Assembly (NCBI GenBank): GCA_014529385.2
Contig: CM043952.1
Span: forward strand, 54,454,119 to 54,518,118
Length of the DNA stretch: 64,000 nucleotides
DNA from: Adiantum capillus-veneris
Taxonomy: Eukaryota; Streptophyta; Polypodiopsida; Polypodiales; Pteridaceae
Direction of reading: 5' to 3'
The translations under genes and the position numbers were made by a program. The first letter of the stretch is position 1; every line of letters starts with the position of its first letter. Shown in pieces: positions 19,643 to 30,751 of this stretch. The notes beneath the pieces are model-generated. The model was not told the DNA's origin and made no database searches. It saw nothing but the letters and a program-made list of their open reading frames with translations.

Positions 19643-20757
19643 TTGCTCAAGGAATTTGAGCGACACTATCCTCAACTAACAAGGACAGAAAAGGCGACAC
19701 CAGAATCAAAGAAGACGGAGCTTTTTCTACAACTAGCAGGAAAAGAACTTCAAGAAAACTTGGAGCTTCTACTTGAAGACAAAGATGCTAAGCAAGGACT
19801 AAAGCCTAACTCGAATGATGTTGAAAATGCTATCTCACTACTTGCAAGCGGCAAAGAAGAAGAGACAAAATGGTAGTCACTACTTCTACTCCGACCTCCC
19901 TGGCTCTTGAAAAGATGGTAAAACCTTCTACTGTAGCTCCAAAAGTTGATGAATATGTGTTAAATGAGATTGTGAAAGGCATGCCTGAACTAAAGCTAAA
20001 ACTTGCAAAGCTTGAAGAAAAGGGACAACTATCATCACCGCCTTCAAGGCAAAGACAACAAACCAAAAAAGGGTTTGTTCACAGATGTATATGGTGTGAT
20101 AGCATTTATCATGTAAGAAGGGATCCTGTTAGTTTTAATGATTCTTTAAGAAAAGATGTTGTTTTCTTTAAGGATGGTAAGATCCACTCAAGGGAGATAG
20201 GTCTACCCTTCAGAACTAACTTTGGGAAGGGAGGAATGCAAAATTTAGTAGAGGATATGGCTTCTGACCATGCTTTATCTGCAGTTGAGGCTGCTACTTA
20301 TGGAGCAAAGATCGAGCACTCCAAGGGTTTTATGAGTAATGATGATGGTAGGTTGTGGCCCAATGTTGTGGAACTTTGTAGGAAAGGAAAGCTTACAAAC
20401 GAGATCCTACATGAGGCAAGGGATTGCATACGCCTAGAAACAGGATGGAATGATCCAGTGGATTCATTGTCAATGCATGCCTACATTAGAAAATGCCAAC
20501 AAAATGAGGCTATTGTAGAAGGGAAGCGCAGACGTGAGAATGATGATGAAGGACCATCAAAAAGAGCTTCTAGAAGTGCGGGAAGAAGCGACTCAATGCC
20601 TTCCCAAACACCCCTGACACAAGAAGCCTCTCCACCTGAATTACTCATGGAGGAGTCTACAGTAGGAAAGAAGAAAGAGCCAACAAAAGGTAAGCCAAAA
20701 TGCCCAACTTATAAACTACAATCTGGTATTGAGGTTGCTACAAATTTAAACAAATAG
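19643..20757 (+). pseudogene. Gag-like protein with degenerate zinc knuckle
   Basis: Two overlapping frames, 19643-19876 and 19870-20757, give one protein broken by a single frameshift near 19850. The first part is helical (ELFLQLAGKELQENLELLLE). The second has a Pro/Lys linker, then HRCIWCDSIYHVRRDP: a CCHC zinc knuckle (C-x2-C-x4-H-x4-C) whose last Cys is replaced by Pro. It goes on with VVFFKDGKIHSREIGLP and NFGKGGMQNLVEDM and ends in a Lys/Glu-rich tail. I read it as the gag part of a Ty3/gypsy-like element; the retropepsin fragment at 55205-55545 may be of the same family. Confidence 0.55.
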
Positions 20758-21238
20758 TGGGACAAAGGTTGAAACGAGCCCGAATGGAAACTTTGAGGAA
20801 ACAAAGCTCTACGAATCGACTTGAAGTTTATGTTGCCCTACCAAGGATCACCTCAATATAAGACAATGAGCCAAAAGATGACGTTTATGTTGCCGTGGAT
20901 GCTAAAGTCTCCTTTGATACCAATTGTTAAATTTAGGGTTACACAAAGATTGGAAAAGAAGAAGAAGAAGTTGAAGGCCACATAAGTCAAGAAGTAGTGT
21001 TACTTAGTGTGCAAGTACAAAAAGAACATAGAAGTATTGGAAGAGTTTTGCCTTGTTTTGCAGTTTTTATATGCATTTTTGTATAGGTATCACCATGCAC
21101 GTGCGATTGAGATGTACTTTGAATATCCCGAGCTCTTGCAAAGGCTTGCTTGAATGACTAGATTTTGGTTGTTTGCTAATTTCCTCCAATTGTTATGCAA
21201 TACATACTTACGTGGCAAACATGTACAAGTAAACCTTA

Positions 21239-21291
<53 letters not shown>

Positions 21292-21672
21292 CTACTAGTC
21301 ATGTGTTTTATAATGAGATGTTATGTGTACCAAAGATTTTGAAGGAATCTTTCAGTTTTGTTTAGGATTTTAATTTTTTTAAAGCCATTTGTAGTACCAT
21401 TTTTTTTTCTACTAGTACTATTCAATGAATTTGAAAATTTCCAAAACTCCATAGTTTCACTGGATGCAAAGGGAAGCCATATTCAAACCTTTAAGGCCTA
21501 TGGCCTTACACAAGATTCTTACATGGTAAGAGAATTCATGAGGAGATTGTTAGTCAGGTGTTGGAGAAAGGTGTAATGCTTGGAGGGGCTTTGATTGATA
21601 TGCACAGCCCAAGAGGGAGGGATCTTATAACATAGCCCTGGACTTTCCCTTCATGGTGGGGCACATGTGGAT

Positions 21673-21756
<84 letters not shown>

Positions 21757-22406
21757 TGACCTCCCACAAAGGCTCAAACACACACGAGTTACCTCAACGG
21801 GTTCATTTGCAATGTAACCTCTACCTACCCTTTGAAGCTTCATCAGCAGCATGTAACAAGCAACCTCTAGCAGCACTTGTGTAGCGATACTAGGAGGCAC
21901 GAGAGAGAGAGAGAGAGAGAGAGAGAAGCTTAGCAGGCAGTGAGTGTGATATGGAGGAGGGGAGAGGGGAACTCCAAATGGAGGCGGCGAGTGGGGAGGA
22001 ATAATTTAGAGAAATAATTATTTAACTCTTTGATCGTGGGGCATTCAACTTACAAGACTTCCTCATTGGTCCATTCTATGTTAACCAATTTTACATGGAC
22101 CTTCCTACTCAGTTTATGGACAGTATGAGTGCTTTTTTCTTTAGTTTGTGTATAGCATATATTGGACATGGATGACAAGTGCCCAACTTAAAAGACACAT
22201 ATAGTCTATGAGTTTAAGTACTAACTTGTTTTTGTCTCATAATGGATGCAAGTATCATTTGTGGAGCTTGCTATATTCTACACATATGTTCTCCTCAAAG
22301 TACTATATTGTATTTACCAACCTTAATGGAAGTTCTTGTATTTAAAGAATTCATCTTACGTCTATGCTTGTTATAATTTGATGTCACATGTTCACTATAT
22401 TGAAAG

Positions 22407-22449
<43 letters not shown>

Positions 22450-22878
22450 AAAAGAAAAGAAAACTTATTACAAAAAGTGGTATGCTAAAAAAATTATTTC
22501 AAAAGAGCCTAAATTATAAGATCCTAAAATATGCTTCTTATAATATTTCATAAATCTTTCACCAAAATCAACTTGTGGATAACCACCTTACAATCACGAA
22601 TAGTTTTGAACTAATAAAAGAAAAAGTTTGATATCTCAAAAGAATCTCATCATTCTTATTCTATAGAAAGGATTGTAAGCAATCACTTCATATCTTACCA
22701 ACTCATACTAATAATAATCTTGAGTGAAAAGACAACAACATACATCAAAAACTCTGTAATTAGCAAACAAATTTCACCGCTCCTTATCGTCCTCCCCTCT
22801 GTAAGCCAAAAAGAGTGCAAGTAGGGGGACTCAAATATTTTTCAAGCCACATTACTAATAATCTTTGCAGATTCTTAG

Positions 22879-22920
<42 letters not shown>

Positions 22921-23120
22921 ACCTTGCTATTATGCAGAAAACGACATCATGTGCAGAGCAACTTAGCCCACCCATAACCCATTTAGTATCTAAGGGTTAG
23001 GTACCACCCTACAAGAATTACGTAGTGAATTTAAGCGAGTTATTCACTAAGAGTACCCGAGGCCAACAGTCCCAATAAAAATATACCAAGGAAATAACAA
23101 CACACTAAAAATAGCCATGT
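20758..23120. other. Non-coding stretch with microsatellites
   Basis: 20758-20950 may be decayed continuation of the gag-like frame (NRLEVYVALPRITSI readable). Beyond it I see only simple repeats: (CT)n 21239-21288 and 21676-21753, (GA)n 21900-21928, (AC)n 22410-22446, (CT)n 22880-22917. No gene recognised. Confidence 0.5.
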
Positions 23121-23124
23121 GTGT

Positions 23125-23550
23125 GTGTGTACGAGTACCAGTACCAGTATAGTTCACTAGTACAAATAGGTATCAGTATCAGTACCAGTATATATTTCCA
23201 GTACAACTCCAGTATTACCATTAGCAGTATAGGAGTATCAGTACCAGTAGTGTATAATGTCAGTATCAGTACCAATATAGTCTTGTAGTACCAATAAGTA
23301 CCAGTACCAATATATATTGAACCAGTACAACCAGTAGCAGTATAGGAGTATCAATAACAATAGTGTATACTACCAGTATCAGTACCACTATCGTCTAGTA
23401 GTCTTAGTAATTACCAATACCAATACCAGTATATATATTGTACCAGTACAACCAGTACTAGTATAACAGTATAGCAGTAACCGTATCAGTAGTACCAGTA
23501 TCAGTAGTAGAACTAGTACCAATACTAGTATTGTGTGTGTGTGTGTGTGT
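23125..23550 (+). repeat. CAGTAC/CAGTAT-type minisatellite
   Basis: About 400 bases made of variants of AGTACCAGTATC. A larger period of about 112-120 bases is visible: the phrase GCAGTATAGGAGTATCA occurs at about 23225 and 23337, with a decayed third copy near 23460. A (GT)n closes it at 23532-23550. Purely repetitive; short open frames here are not genes. Confidence 0.85.
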
Positions 23551-24444
23551 ACCCGCCCTATCCCAGGTGCCATACACAATGGGTTCGCAGTAGGCCCATT
23601 GTGTATGGGCCTACTGTCTTGTGAAGTAGATGAGAGTAACAAAATTTGAGTATGAAGCATTAGCATAGATGTGCCAAGTCAAAATTTCCCTGAAGAGGGT
23701 CGAATCAGTCTTATCAACACAGTATCTGATATTGTCTTCAAGGAATTCATTACTCCTGTAGGAGTTTTAAGGCTTTGGCAGCCAATTTGAAAAAAGTATG
23801 GTTGTCATTCATAGTCTATCAATGATATATCTTATGCTTTTGCTCCTGATCCTCAAATGTGTAGTTTGTTTAAAAGTAACATGTTCCTGACATCCTTAGA
23901 AGAGTACTTGGCTAACTTTCCATTGTCAGTAAGTGTCACGGCAAGAATGTTTTTAATGAATTCAAATAACTCTGCCACCTCTTCCTGACAAGTTGGGCAA
24001 GGGTATGGACACATTTATCAAACAACATGGTTTGAACCAAAGAGTTGGCTAGATTAGCTGAAGCCCTTGATATTAGTTCAAATGCCATAGGGATATGTAT
24101 GCATCTAAGTACCTGAACCGATGCTTTAGAAAGAGGCACAGTAGGAAGCTCTGTCCCTTGAGATAATGCTAAGTTCTGCAAAGTCCATAAAAAGTTATTT
24201 TGAGAAATATACCACCAAAGGTAAGAACTGGTAGCCTCTTCAGCCCTTCAACCGACCAGGCGAACCTATAAGGGCCGTGTGAAGAGGGCTGCTCAAACTT
24301 CATGATGAGTTTGAGGGAGATAGAGAGAGAAGGAGATATTTGCAACTAATGCTTATGAAAGTTTTATAACTATATCTAGCAATTGTCCCTCATGCAAGTA
24401 TTTTTATGTGCCAAAGCTTTATAGTGATAGCTCTTGCAAGCAAA

Positions 24445-24510
24445 CATGATTCCTCTCTCACTTCTCCCTTTCAAAATCTTGTGAAAGGGAGTAGTGAGAG
24501 AGGAATCATG
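24445..24510. other. Hairpin with 29-bp arms
   Basis: 24445-24473 and 24482-24510 are inverted copies (CATGATTCCTCTCTCACT ... AGTGAGAGAGGAATCATG) with one mismatch and an 8-base loop. Either strand could fold into a near-perfect stem. No terminal inverted-repeat element border was recognised. Confidence 0.8.
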
Positions 24511-24532
24511 TAGGTGAGCACCAGTGCTCACA

Positions 24533-24640
24533 TTTCATGTTGACCTTGAGGGAGATAGAGAGAAAGTGAGAAGAAGAAGAGAATTTTACCACTCACCTTT
24601 CATGTTGACCTTGAGGGAGATAAAGAGAAAGTGAGAGAGA
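24533..24640 (+). repeat. 65-bp direct repeat, GA-rich
   Basis: TTTCATGTTGACCTTGAGGG begins at 24533 and again at 24598, each followed by AGATAGAGAGAAAGTGAGA. A weaker copy lies at about 24298. The area 24290-24900 is GAGA-rich and otherwise empty. Confidence 0.75.
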
Positions 24641-24987
24641 GAAAGAGACATCAGGAAGAGAGGTGGGTAATGAAGGGAGGGAGAATGAGTTTATGAAGTC
24701 TTGGAAGAGAGAGAGAGAAGGTGGGGCCTTAGGATCTAGTGACATATAGAGAGTGCTAGACACAGGTGTGGCAACAGAGAATAAGAGAGCTTAGGTAAGA
24801 AAGAAATATTAAGAGAGTGAGGGAGAGATATGTAAGAGATGATTGAGATAGAGGGAGGGAGAATGCCTATAAAAAGGGATGTAGCATGGAATTTCTAAAG
24901 TAAAGCAATAGTAGGTTACAAACGACTGTGGTAATACTCACCTTATTTGGTAGAGCATGAGCATGTGTTCCTATTCAAAGTCATTCT

Positions 24988-25017
24988 ACCTCCCTCTATC
25001 ACACTCTTCTCTAGAGT

Positions 25018-25077
<60 letters not shown>

Positions 25078-25292
25078 CTCTACATGAAGGCTCTCTCTCA
25101 AGCTCTACATGAGAGAGAGAGAGAGAAGGACTCTAGAGAAGAGTGTGATAGAGGGAGGACTCTAGAGAAGGACTCATGAAGGCTGAGCGCTCTCTCTCTC
25201 TCTCTCAAGCTCTACATGAAGGAGAGAGAGAGAGAGAGAGAGGGAGAGAGCGCTCAGCCTTCATTCCCTCTCTCTCTCTCCTTCATGTAGAG

Positions 25293-25340
<48 letters not shown>

Positions 25341-25369
25341 ACTCTAGAGAAGAGTGTGATAGAGGGAGG
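24988..25369. repeat. Nested foldback built on CT/GA tracts
   Basis: The outer arms are CCTCCCTCTATCACACTCTT...(CT)n (from 24991) and its inverse ending at 25369. An inner pair, GAAGGCTGAGCGCTCTC (from 25169) and GAGAGCGCTCAGCCTTC (to 25262), folds separately. AAGCTCTACATGA is repeated at 25076, 25098 and 25207 and inverted at 25282-25294. The result is a multi-arm inverted repeat of about 380 bases without coding content. Confidence 0.8.
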
Positions 25370-25736
25370 TTAAAATTGTATAGAGAGGGGTATGACATAG
25401 AAGATAAGTACGAACACAGTTGTTTAAATTAACTTTAAGCTTAATCATAATTCAACGTCTTCACACAAACACTTACAGGCCTAGGCCTTGAGTCATCCAA
25501 GTAAGCATCGAGTGGCTATAAACAAGGTAGCTTCCATGTATACACTCTTTATCAATGAATTTCCTACTATCCCCCTCTCTCTTGTAACATACCTCTCTCC
25601 CCTTGGTTCGATTTTTCTCTATTGAGATAATGATAAAAAAGGACAGTGATATAATGTTTACAGGTAGAATTATGGTTTTTTCTATTGATTGATTCTTCAA
25701 AGTTTTCTATCTATGCATTAACGTCTAAAGCGGAAG

Positions 25737-25997
25737 ATGGCCAAGAAAACTAATGATGGTGCTTACATTGAATTCATTTACAATGGAGAAGCTATTGGTG
25801 TTGGAAAAATAGACAAGACTTCAAATTTGGCCAAGCTTCATGGAAGAAGATTGTCGACTGGATGCTTCTCAGTTGTTGTGGTAGAAGTATATGAAGGGAA
25901 GGACGCTCCTCTACCTCATGTTCCTTCTGGAAATTAGGAGATGACTACTTTAAAGAAGGCATAGAACAGTTTTGGTGCATGGCCTAGAAGTGATTTG
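25737..25997 (+). pseudogene. DUF8039-like exon
   Basis: Reads LAKLHGRRLSTGCFSVVVV, then KDAPLPHV, EMTTLKKA, and NSFGAWPRSDL. The ending 'E-M-T-T-L..A..SF.AWP' resembles the plant DUF8039 domain found in transposon-related proteins. Two in-frame TAG codons interrupt it. A splice donor (TTG|GTAATT) at 25998 and an acceptor (AAATAG|CGG) at 26119 join it in phase 0 to the next exon. The Met at 25737 may be only an internal residue. Confidence 0.55.
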
Positions 25998-26119
25998 GTA
26001 ATTTTTGTATTCATTCACTAATGGCTTGTCATTGATATCCTTTGAGTGAAAAGTGTTGTGTGTACATTTGCAATGGGTTAACTTGTTGAATGATCTTTGC
26101 TCTGCTTTTTGTTAAATAG

Positions 26120-26455
26120 CGGGTCACCAAGACTACAAGGAAAAAACCAACAGAAATGTCACCATCCACTACTATCAGACACTACTCTAGTAGCCACCCA
26201 GTTAGTCCTGTCCCATCTCCACCTATTTCATCGATGGAAAAATCTAAAAAACTTACAAAGGGTAAGCCAAAAGTGCAGGAAGGGACATCTTCTGGGTTTG
26301 TGAGAGATTCTATCAATTCGGATGAGGAGATCGATGACCGAGAGATGGAGGCCTACATGGCAGCAAGGGCAAATTATTCCCGGGGGGAGTTCCCCATTAA
26401 CGAGGATGTCACCGTACGACATGATAGATTGTCCAAGCATCTTGGGAATCAGAAG
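26120..26455 (+). pseudogene. Linker exon, open throughout
   Basis: Exactly 112 codons between acceptor 26119 and donor 26456 (CAGAAG|GTGATT), with no stop: RVTKTTRKKPTEMSP, SKKLTKGKPKVQEGTSSGF, then acidic SINSDEEIDDREMEAYMAAR and GEFPINEDVTVRHDRLSKHL. It is a low-complexity, charged linker with no recognised fold. The intact frame and exact splice phases support real exon status. Confidence 0.6.
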
Positions 26456-26528
26456 GTGATTGTGATGTTTTTCATTAAAAGTATGCAAAGACTTATGCGA
26501 ATTATGATTTTGGGCATGGTTATTGCAG

Positions 26529-27373
26529 ATAGAGCATGAGACTCCACTGCCCTGGGTTCCTCTATGCCAATTTACTGAAACTTGAGAAATCAAGACAAGT
26601 TAGTTGGGATTCCAAGCGTCTCTAGCCACTAGCAGTTACCTTTTTGTTGGAGAGATATTATGAGCCCAAGGGATGCTTCATATGCTCTATCGATGCACAG
26701 AGCCATCCTAGCGTCGATGTTGACGATGTTATCATGCAAACATGGGATCCATTGTGGAAAATGGTCATTGAGGTCAAAATCAAAGATACATGTTGGGGTG
26801 ACCTTTGTGGAAAAATGTTATGTACATGGGATGGAACCATAGGTTAGCCGCTTGGATGGAAGTTCTTAAACAGAGTAAGTTTTTTTCTCTATGTTGTTAA
26901 CTTGAATGCGCGTTTTGAGGTAAATTACTACGTTATCTTTCCTATGATTGCAAGTGTAGCCTACAAAAAAGATATCGCTTTGCATCCAAGGGTTCGTGTC
27001 GAGCTTGTGGTGGTAGACTATTCAAATGAGGCTAACATGTTGAGCATTGTGATGCGTATAAACAAGTAAGTACCTTTAGGCAGGTTTGATTCAAGTGTTG
27101 CCTTTATAGTCAAATATTACTATCATTTTATGATTGTCAATCCAATGTAGATTGAATGAGGCGGGATACATTGCAACATCGTACACTGATATGTTATGGA
27201 TGGTACGGGCGATGGGGCTTGCTTTGACGGAGGCAATCATGGAGAAATTACCATGTGTGGTCTACAACTGAATGCAGGTAGAGATTGACAAGAGGGTAGG
27301 GAGAAAAGCATGGTATAATGTGCCTGTGGCTATGATGTCTCAACTTGTAATGGAAATTGCCTATGAACTTTGA
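26529..27373 (+). pseudogene. ParB-like segment (three exons)
   Basis: Exon 26529-26874: EPKGCFICSIDAQSHPSVD and VDDVIMQTWDPLWKMVI, then CTWDG and, after a one-base slip, HRLAAWMEVLKQ, giving a DG.HR..A motif as in ParB-type nuclease domains. Exon 26960-27065: IALHPRVRVELVVVDYSNEA and MLSIVMRINK. Exon from 27151: LNEAGYIATSYTDMLWMVRA and ALTEAIMEKLP, later RKAWYNVPVAMMSQLVMEIA. The donors GTAAGT at 26875 and 27066 and acceptors at 26959 and 27150 preserve the frame. Stops: TGA after VVYN and at the end. Confidence 0.5.
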
Positions 27374-27399
27374 GAGTAGCAGAATTAGGAAATTAGGTG

Positions 27400-29050
27400 A
27401 AGCACTTTTGAGAGATTCTTTGTGAGCATAGCGGTTGAACTTAATTGACGGTAGCAACATAAATATGGTACTTAGTTAACTTGGCATGAACAATACTTTT
27501 GCAAGATAGAGAGAGTTTAGAGAACATGACAATAGTTGAGGACCGGATTCATATGGAGCCGGTCCCCCCTCCAATAGGCATTTGTATTATAGTTTCTCCC
27601 ATCAAGAAAGACTTGGTACAATAAAATCTTTGTGTTCCTTGTAACCGAGGTGATGCAATGAAGATGGAAAGCTTCATGCATCACAAGCATAACATAAGCT
27701 TGAAGAAAGCATTAACTATCCCAAGCCTCAGTCCCAAGGCCTCAAACACCTTCGAAGGTGGAGAGAGCTAGCGGGGAATGAGGATAGGGAAGAGGAAGAA
27801 GAAACATTCCATAGGAGAAAGAAATAGTTCCTCACTTATCATTACTCTTCTTGCTAGCATACATATAAGCATAGTAATGAAGATGGAGAAGATGGCAAGC
27901 TTAAGCATTGAAGCATGACTCTTGGTTGGATTTGCATTCCATAGCCAAGAGTGTTGGTGTAGGCTTTCACTCTCACAAGCTTGGAGAAGGAGGTGGTGTT
28001 CCTCAACTTTCACCAAGTGAGAATAGCCTTGCAAATGAGTGTGTGTGTGTGTGGAGTATATCCCCCTAGCACCCCCCCTCCTTGCTTTGGGCGAGTGGTG
28101 ACCTTTCTGCATGTTGTAAGCTCATTGGACCCCTCTCCCCCTAGTCAATCACATGCAGCATGCAGTCAAGTACATGGGTAGTCTTTTGACAAGTGTCCTC
28201 CTTATTACTTAGAGAGAGAGAGCTTGAAAATATCTAGATATTTGTTAGATGGAAGTAGAAGCTCATTGGACCCCTCTTTAGCCCAACCAATAGCATTCAA
28301 GCACACCATGTGGTTAAGCTTAGTGAGAGTCTGGCATGTGTCCCATGTGCTCTTTTATAATTTCCTTAACTTTGAGATTTTTATGCATAGGAAGTTTCTC
28401 AAGCAACTTCCTCATTAAGTGTGTAGGTTCTCTTTTTGACTCAAGCATCTTACCCCCCATGCATAGGAAGCTTCTCAAGCAACTTCCTCATTAAATGTGA
28501 CAAGTACCTCAAGTACCTTAGTCATCAAGCATGGCAAGCACCTTAGGTGGAGTTCCCACCTCAAGAACAATCCTAGCTTGCTTCAGTTTAGGTCAGGTTC
28601 CTACCTCAAACACAACCCTAGCTTGCCTAAGTTTAGGTCGGGTTCCCACCTCAAGCACATCCCTAGCTTGCTTAAGTTTAGGTTGGGTTCTCACCTCAAG
28701 CTCAGCCCTAGTTTGCTTAAGGTCAAAGGACTTTTAACACTAACCATTGGAGGTTTTTAATGAAGCTAACCCTAAGGCCTTTTAAGCTTCATTAGTTAAC
28801 CTTGCTCTTTGATAGACCATCTCTCATTTGGGCCCCTTTACCATTGGCCCCGTGTTGAGATAGATCCGTAAGCACATGTCTATATTCTAGCCCTTATTCT
28901 CGTTTATTATCCCATATTAAATGATCAGTTTAATATGAGAAAATCATTTGGGTTGGTTAGATATTAGATATTTAATGACACAACTTCTACATCCACTGAG
29001 TGCCATTGTAGTTTTTTTACATTAATTAGCATCAAATTTTGCATCTCGCA
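27400..29050. other. Non-coding block interrupting the gene
   Basis: No exon recognised here. It contains a (GT)n near 28040, a 76-bp spaced duplicate of ATGCATAGGAAG(T/C)TTCTCAAGC (28383 and 28459), and the 45-bp minisatellite at 28552-28731. The phrase CTCATTGGACCCCTCT appears at about 28110 and 28262. It could be a large intron or an insertion; borders were not found. Confidence 0.5.
28552..28731 (+). repeat. 45-bp minisatellite, four units
   Basis: GTTCCCACCTCAAG(C/A)ACA.(C/T)CCTAGCTTGC.TAAGTTTAGGT begins at 28552, 28597, 28642 and 28687, giving an exact 45-base period with point changes. The period is a multiple of three, so the plus-strand frame stays open and looks like a repeat protein; I take this as a by-product. 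Confidence 0.9.
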
Positions 29051-29082
29051 ACATGTATTTATCAATAATGCCATACATACAG

Positions 29083-30200
29083 GAAAAGTACACTCTTGCA
29101 TTGATAAAGATCATTGCCAAGGAGGATAGAATGCTTCCTTCTGAGTTTCAAAGCAATTATAAAAAGGCATTCTTTGAAACAGATGCACCATCCAAAAAGA
29201 TAACAAAACATGCGTTCGCCATTGTTGATCCATCCTTTGGGAGATGATTGGTGGAGGTTTATTGTTTTGACCTTCCATGTGCTAAAAAATATAGAAATTG
29301 ATCCTTGTTGGCTTCAACGCAGGATATTGCAAACAATCTAGTGGACCAGCCGACCAAAGTGGCTAACTGAGTAAAGACTGTACGGGTTGGCATGTGTGGA
29401 TCTTCTGCCAGTGAAGAAAACATTCAGTCTCCGTGCAATGGCTTCTAGACCAAGCACATGTTAAGAGTTTGGACATACGTAGACAAGTGAGCACATTTGG
29501 TCATTGCCTTAACAATCTACCTCTCTAGCTTGGCATGGAATCCAATTGTCATGTCAATGTTTTCACAACCCAGGAGAGTCAGTTGTGTTCAGGGAGTGGT
29601 TGCGGGTTGAGGTTTTCTGGTCTTCAATTGCAAGAGAAGCAGGGAACTTACACATCAACATCCGGAGTATACATTTGACATCCATGCTTGGTCTTGACCT
29701 TGCTTCGTTTCTCGATGATGCCAAGCTTACTCATAGAGGAAAGAGCTTCGCTGATGAGTTGTCTCTAATGAAAAAGGGAACTCAATCAGAGGTGGCCAAA
29801 GCGTTGGCAAATGCAGGCAAAAGATGTCTTTGTAGGTTAGATCACTATATATTTTTGCCTCAAAAAAAATAAAAATTTTTGAGTGCTTATAATTTTGTAA
29901 CCTATATTAGATGGTTGCAAAGGTGTAAGTTCAACATCAGAGGTGTTGCAAGCTTGCAAAAAATGTTTGAAATCAGTAAACCAAAACAAATTATATTTTT
30001 GAGTGCTTATAATTTTGTAGCTTGTATTAGATGGTTGTGAAAGTGTAAGTTCAACATCAGAGGTGTTGCAAGCTTGCGAAAATTGCTTGAAATTAGTAAA
30101 CCAGAGCAAGTGTTCAACCCTTTGCAAGTGGCTCACAACTTCAAGGGGAGAGTTACCAGGACCTACCTTGGTTCTTGGAGTATCATGAGGGATGTTTCCC
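29083..30200 (+). pseudogene. Middle exons of the ParB/methyltransferase gene
   Basis: Acceptor CATACAG at 29082 opens EKYTLALIKIIAKEDRMLPS, then APSKKITKHAFAIVD and LVEVYCFDLPCAKKYR. Further exons: DIANNLVDQPTKVAN (from 29333) and VFREWLRVEVFWSSIAREAG with ADELSLMKKGTQSEVAKALA (29574-29835). The next exon, KFNIRGVASLRKLLEISKPE plus HNFKGRVTRTYLGSW (about 30047-30175), is preceded by a duplicate of its first half. I do not recognise a family. Several TGA/TAG codons are present. Confidence 0.45.
29881..30120 (+). repeat. Exact-period 120-bp tandem duplication with partial exon
   Basis: 29881-30000 and 30001-30120 both start GAGTGCTTATAATTTTGTA and both encode KFNIRGVASL (from 29927 and 30047). 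The period of 120 is 40 codons, so the frame is kept. Second-copy sequence continues into the exon; the first copy runs into the second. Confidence 0.85.
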
Positions 30201-30751
30201 TATAAGCAAGGACAAAGCACACAATGATGCAATGAGGAAAGAGAAGAAAGAGCACGTGCATGTACAAAAATTTCCACAGCAATAGAGTTTAGTGTGCAAT
30301 CGCCTAGAGGAGAGGGATTCGATACGACTTCACAGTTACCATCATTCTGTGATTTAAAAATCTTCACTTATGAGCACGGTCTTTGTGGTGGCATTTCATT
30401 TTCACTAAGCAATTTGGCTTTGTTATGCAGATCGAACAGTTTGGTCGCTCTTCTGGCTCACAATGAGAGTCTAGAATGAAAGAAAAAAGTGAGCTCTATT
30501 GATTTTTGTAAGAATTATATTCTTGATTGTTTAGCTTATTATTATGGTCTTGTTGTTCTTGAAAAAGAATTGAGATGTCTGTAGAGGAGGTGGTAGACTT
30601 TGCCATCACGAGTCTGGAAGCATAAATATTGTATGTCTCAGACATGCCACTAGTTACACTACCGTCTATTGGTAATTTCCAATCTCGAGTGAATGGTTGT
30701 TCAAGTATGATTTAAGAGCTTGTTTGCTTAATTCATGTTTTTGTTTTGCAG

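Noticed and set aside
23125-23550. CRISPR-like array
   Set aside because: Units are short, degenerate and without unique spacers; the organism is a plant. The 19-bp motif cluster at 56782-56974 was rejected as CRISPR for the same reasons.
24290-24900. GA-rich stretch as a promoter (GAGA) region for the downstream gene
   Set aside because: Distance to the first exon is over 800 bases and the foldback lies between; nothing ties it to that gene.
28497-28760. Repeat protein with FRSGSHLKH units
   Set aside because: An artefact of a 45-bp minisatellite whose period is a multiple of three; flanks do not continue as protein.
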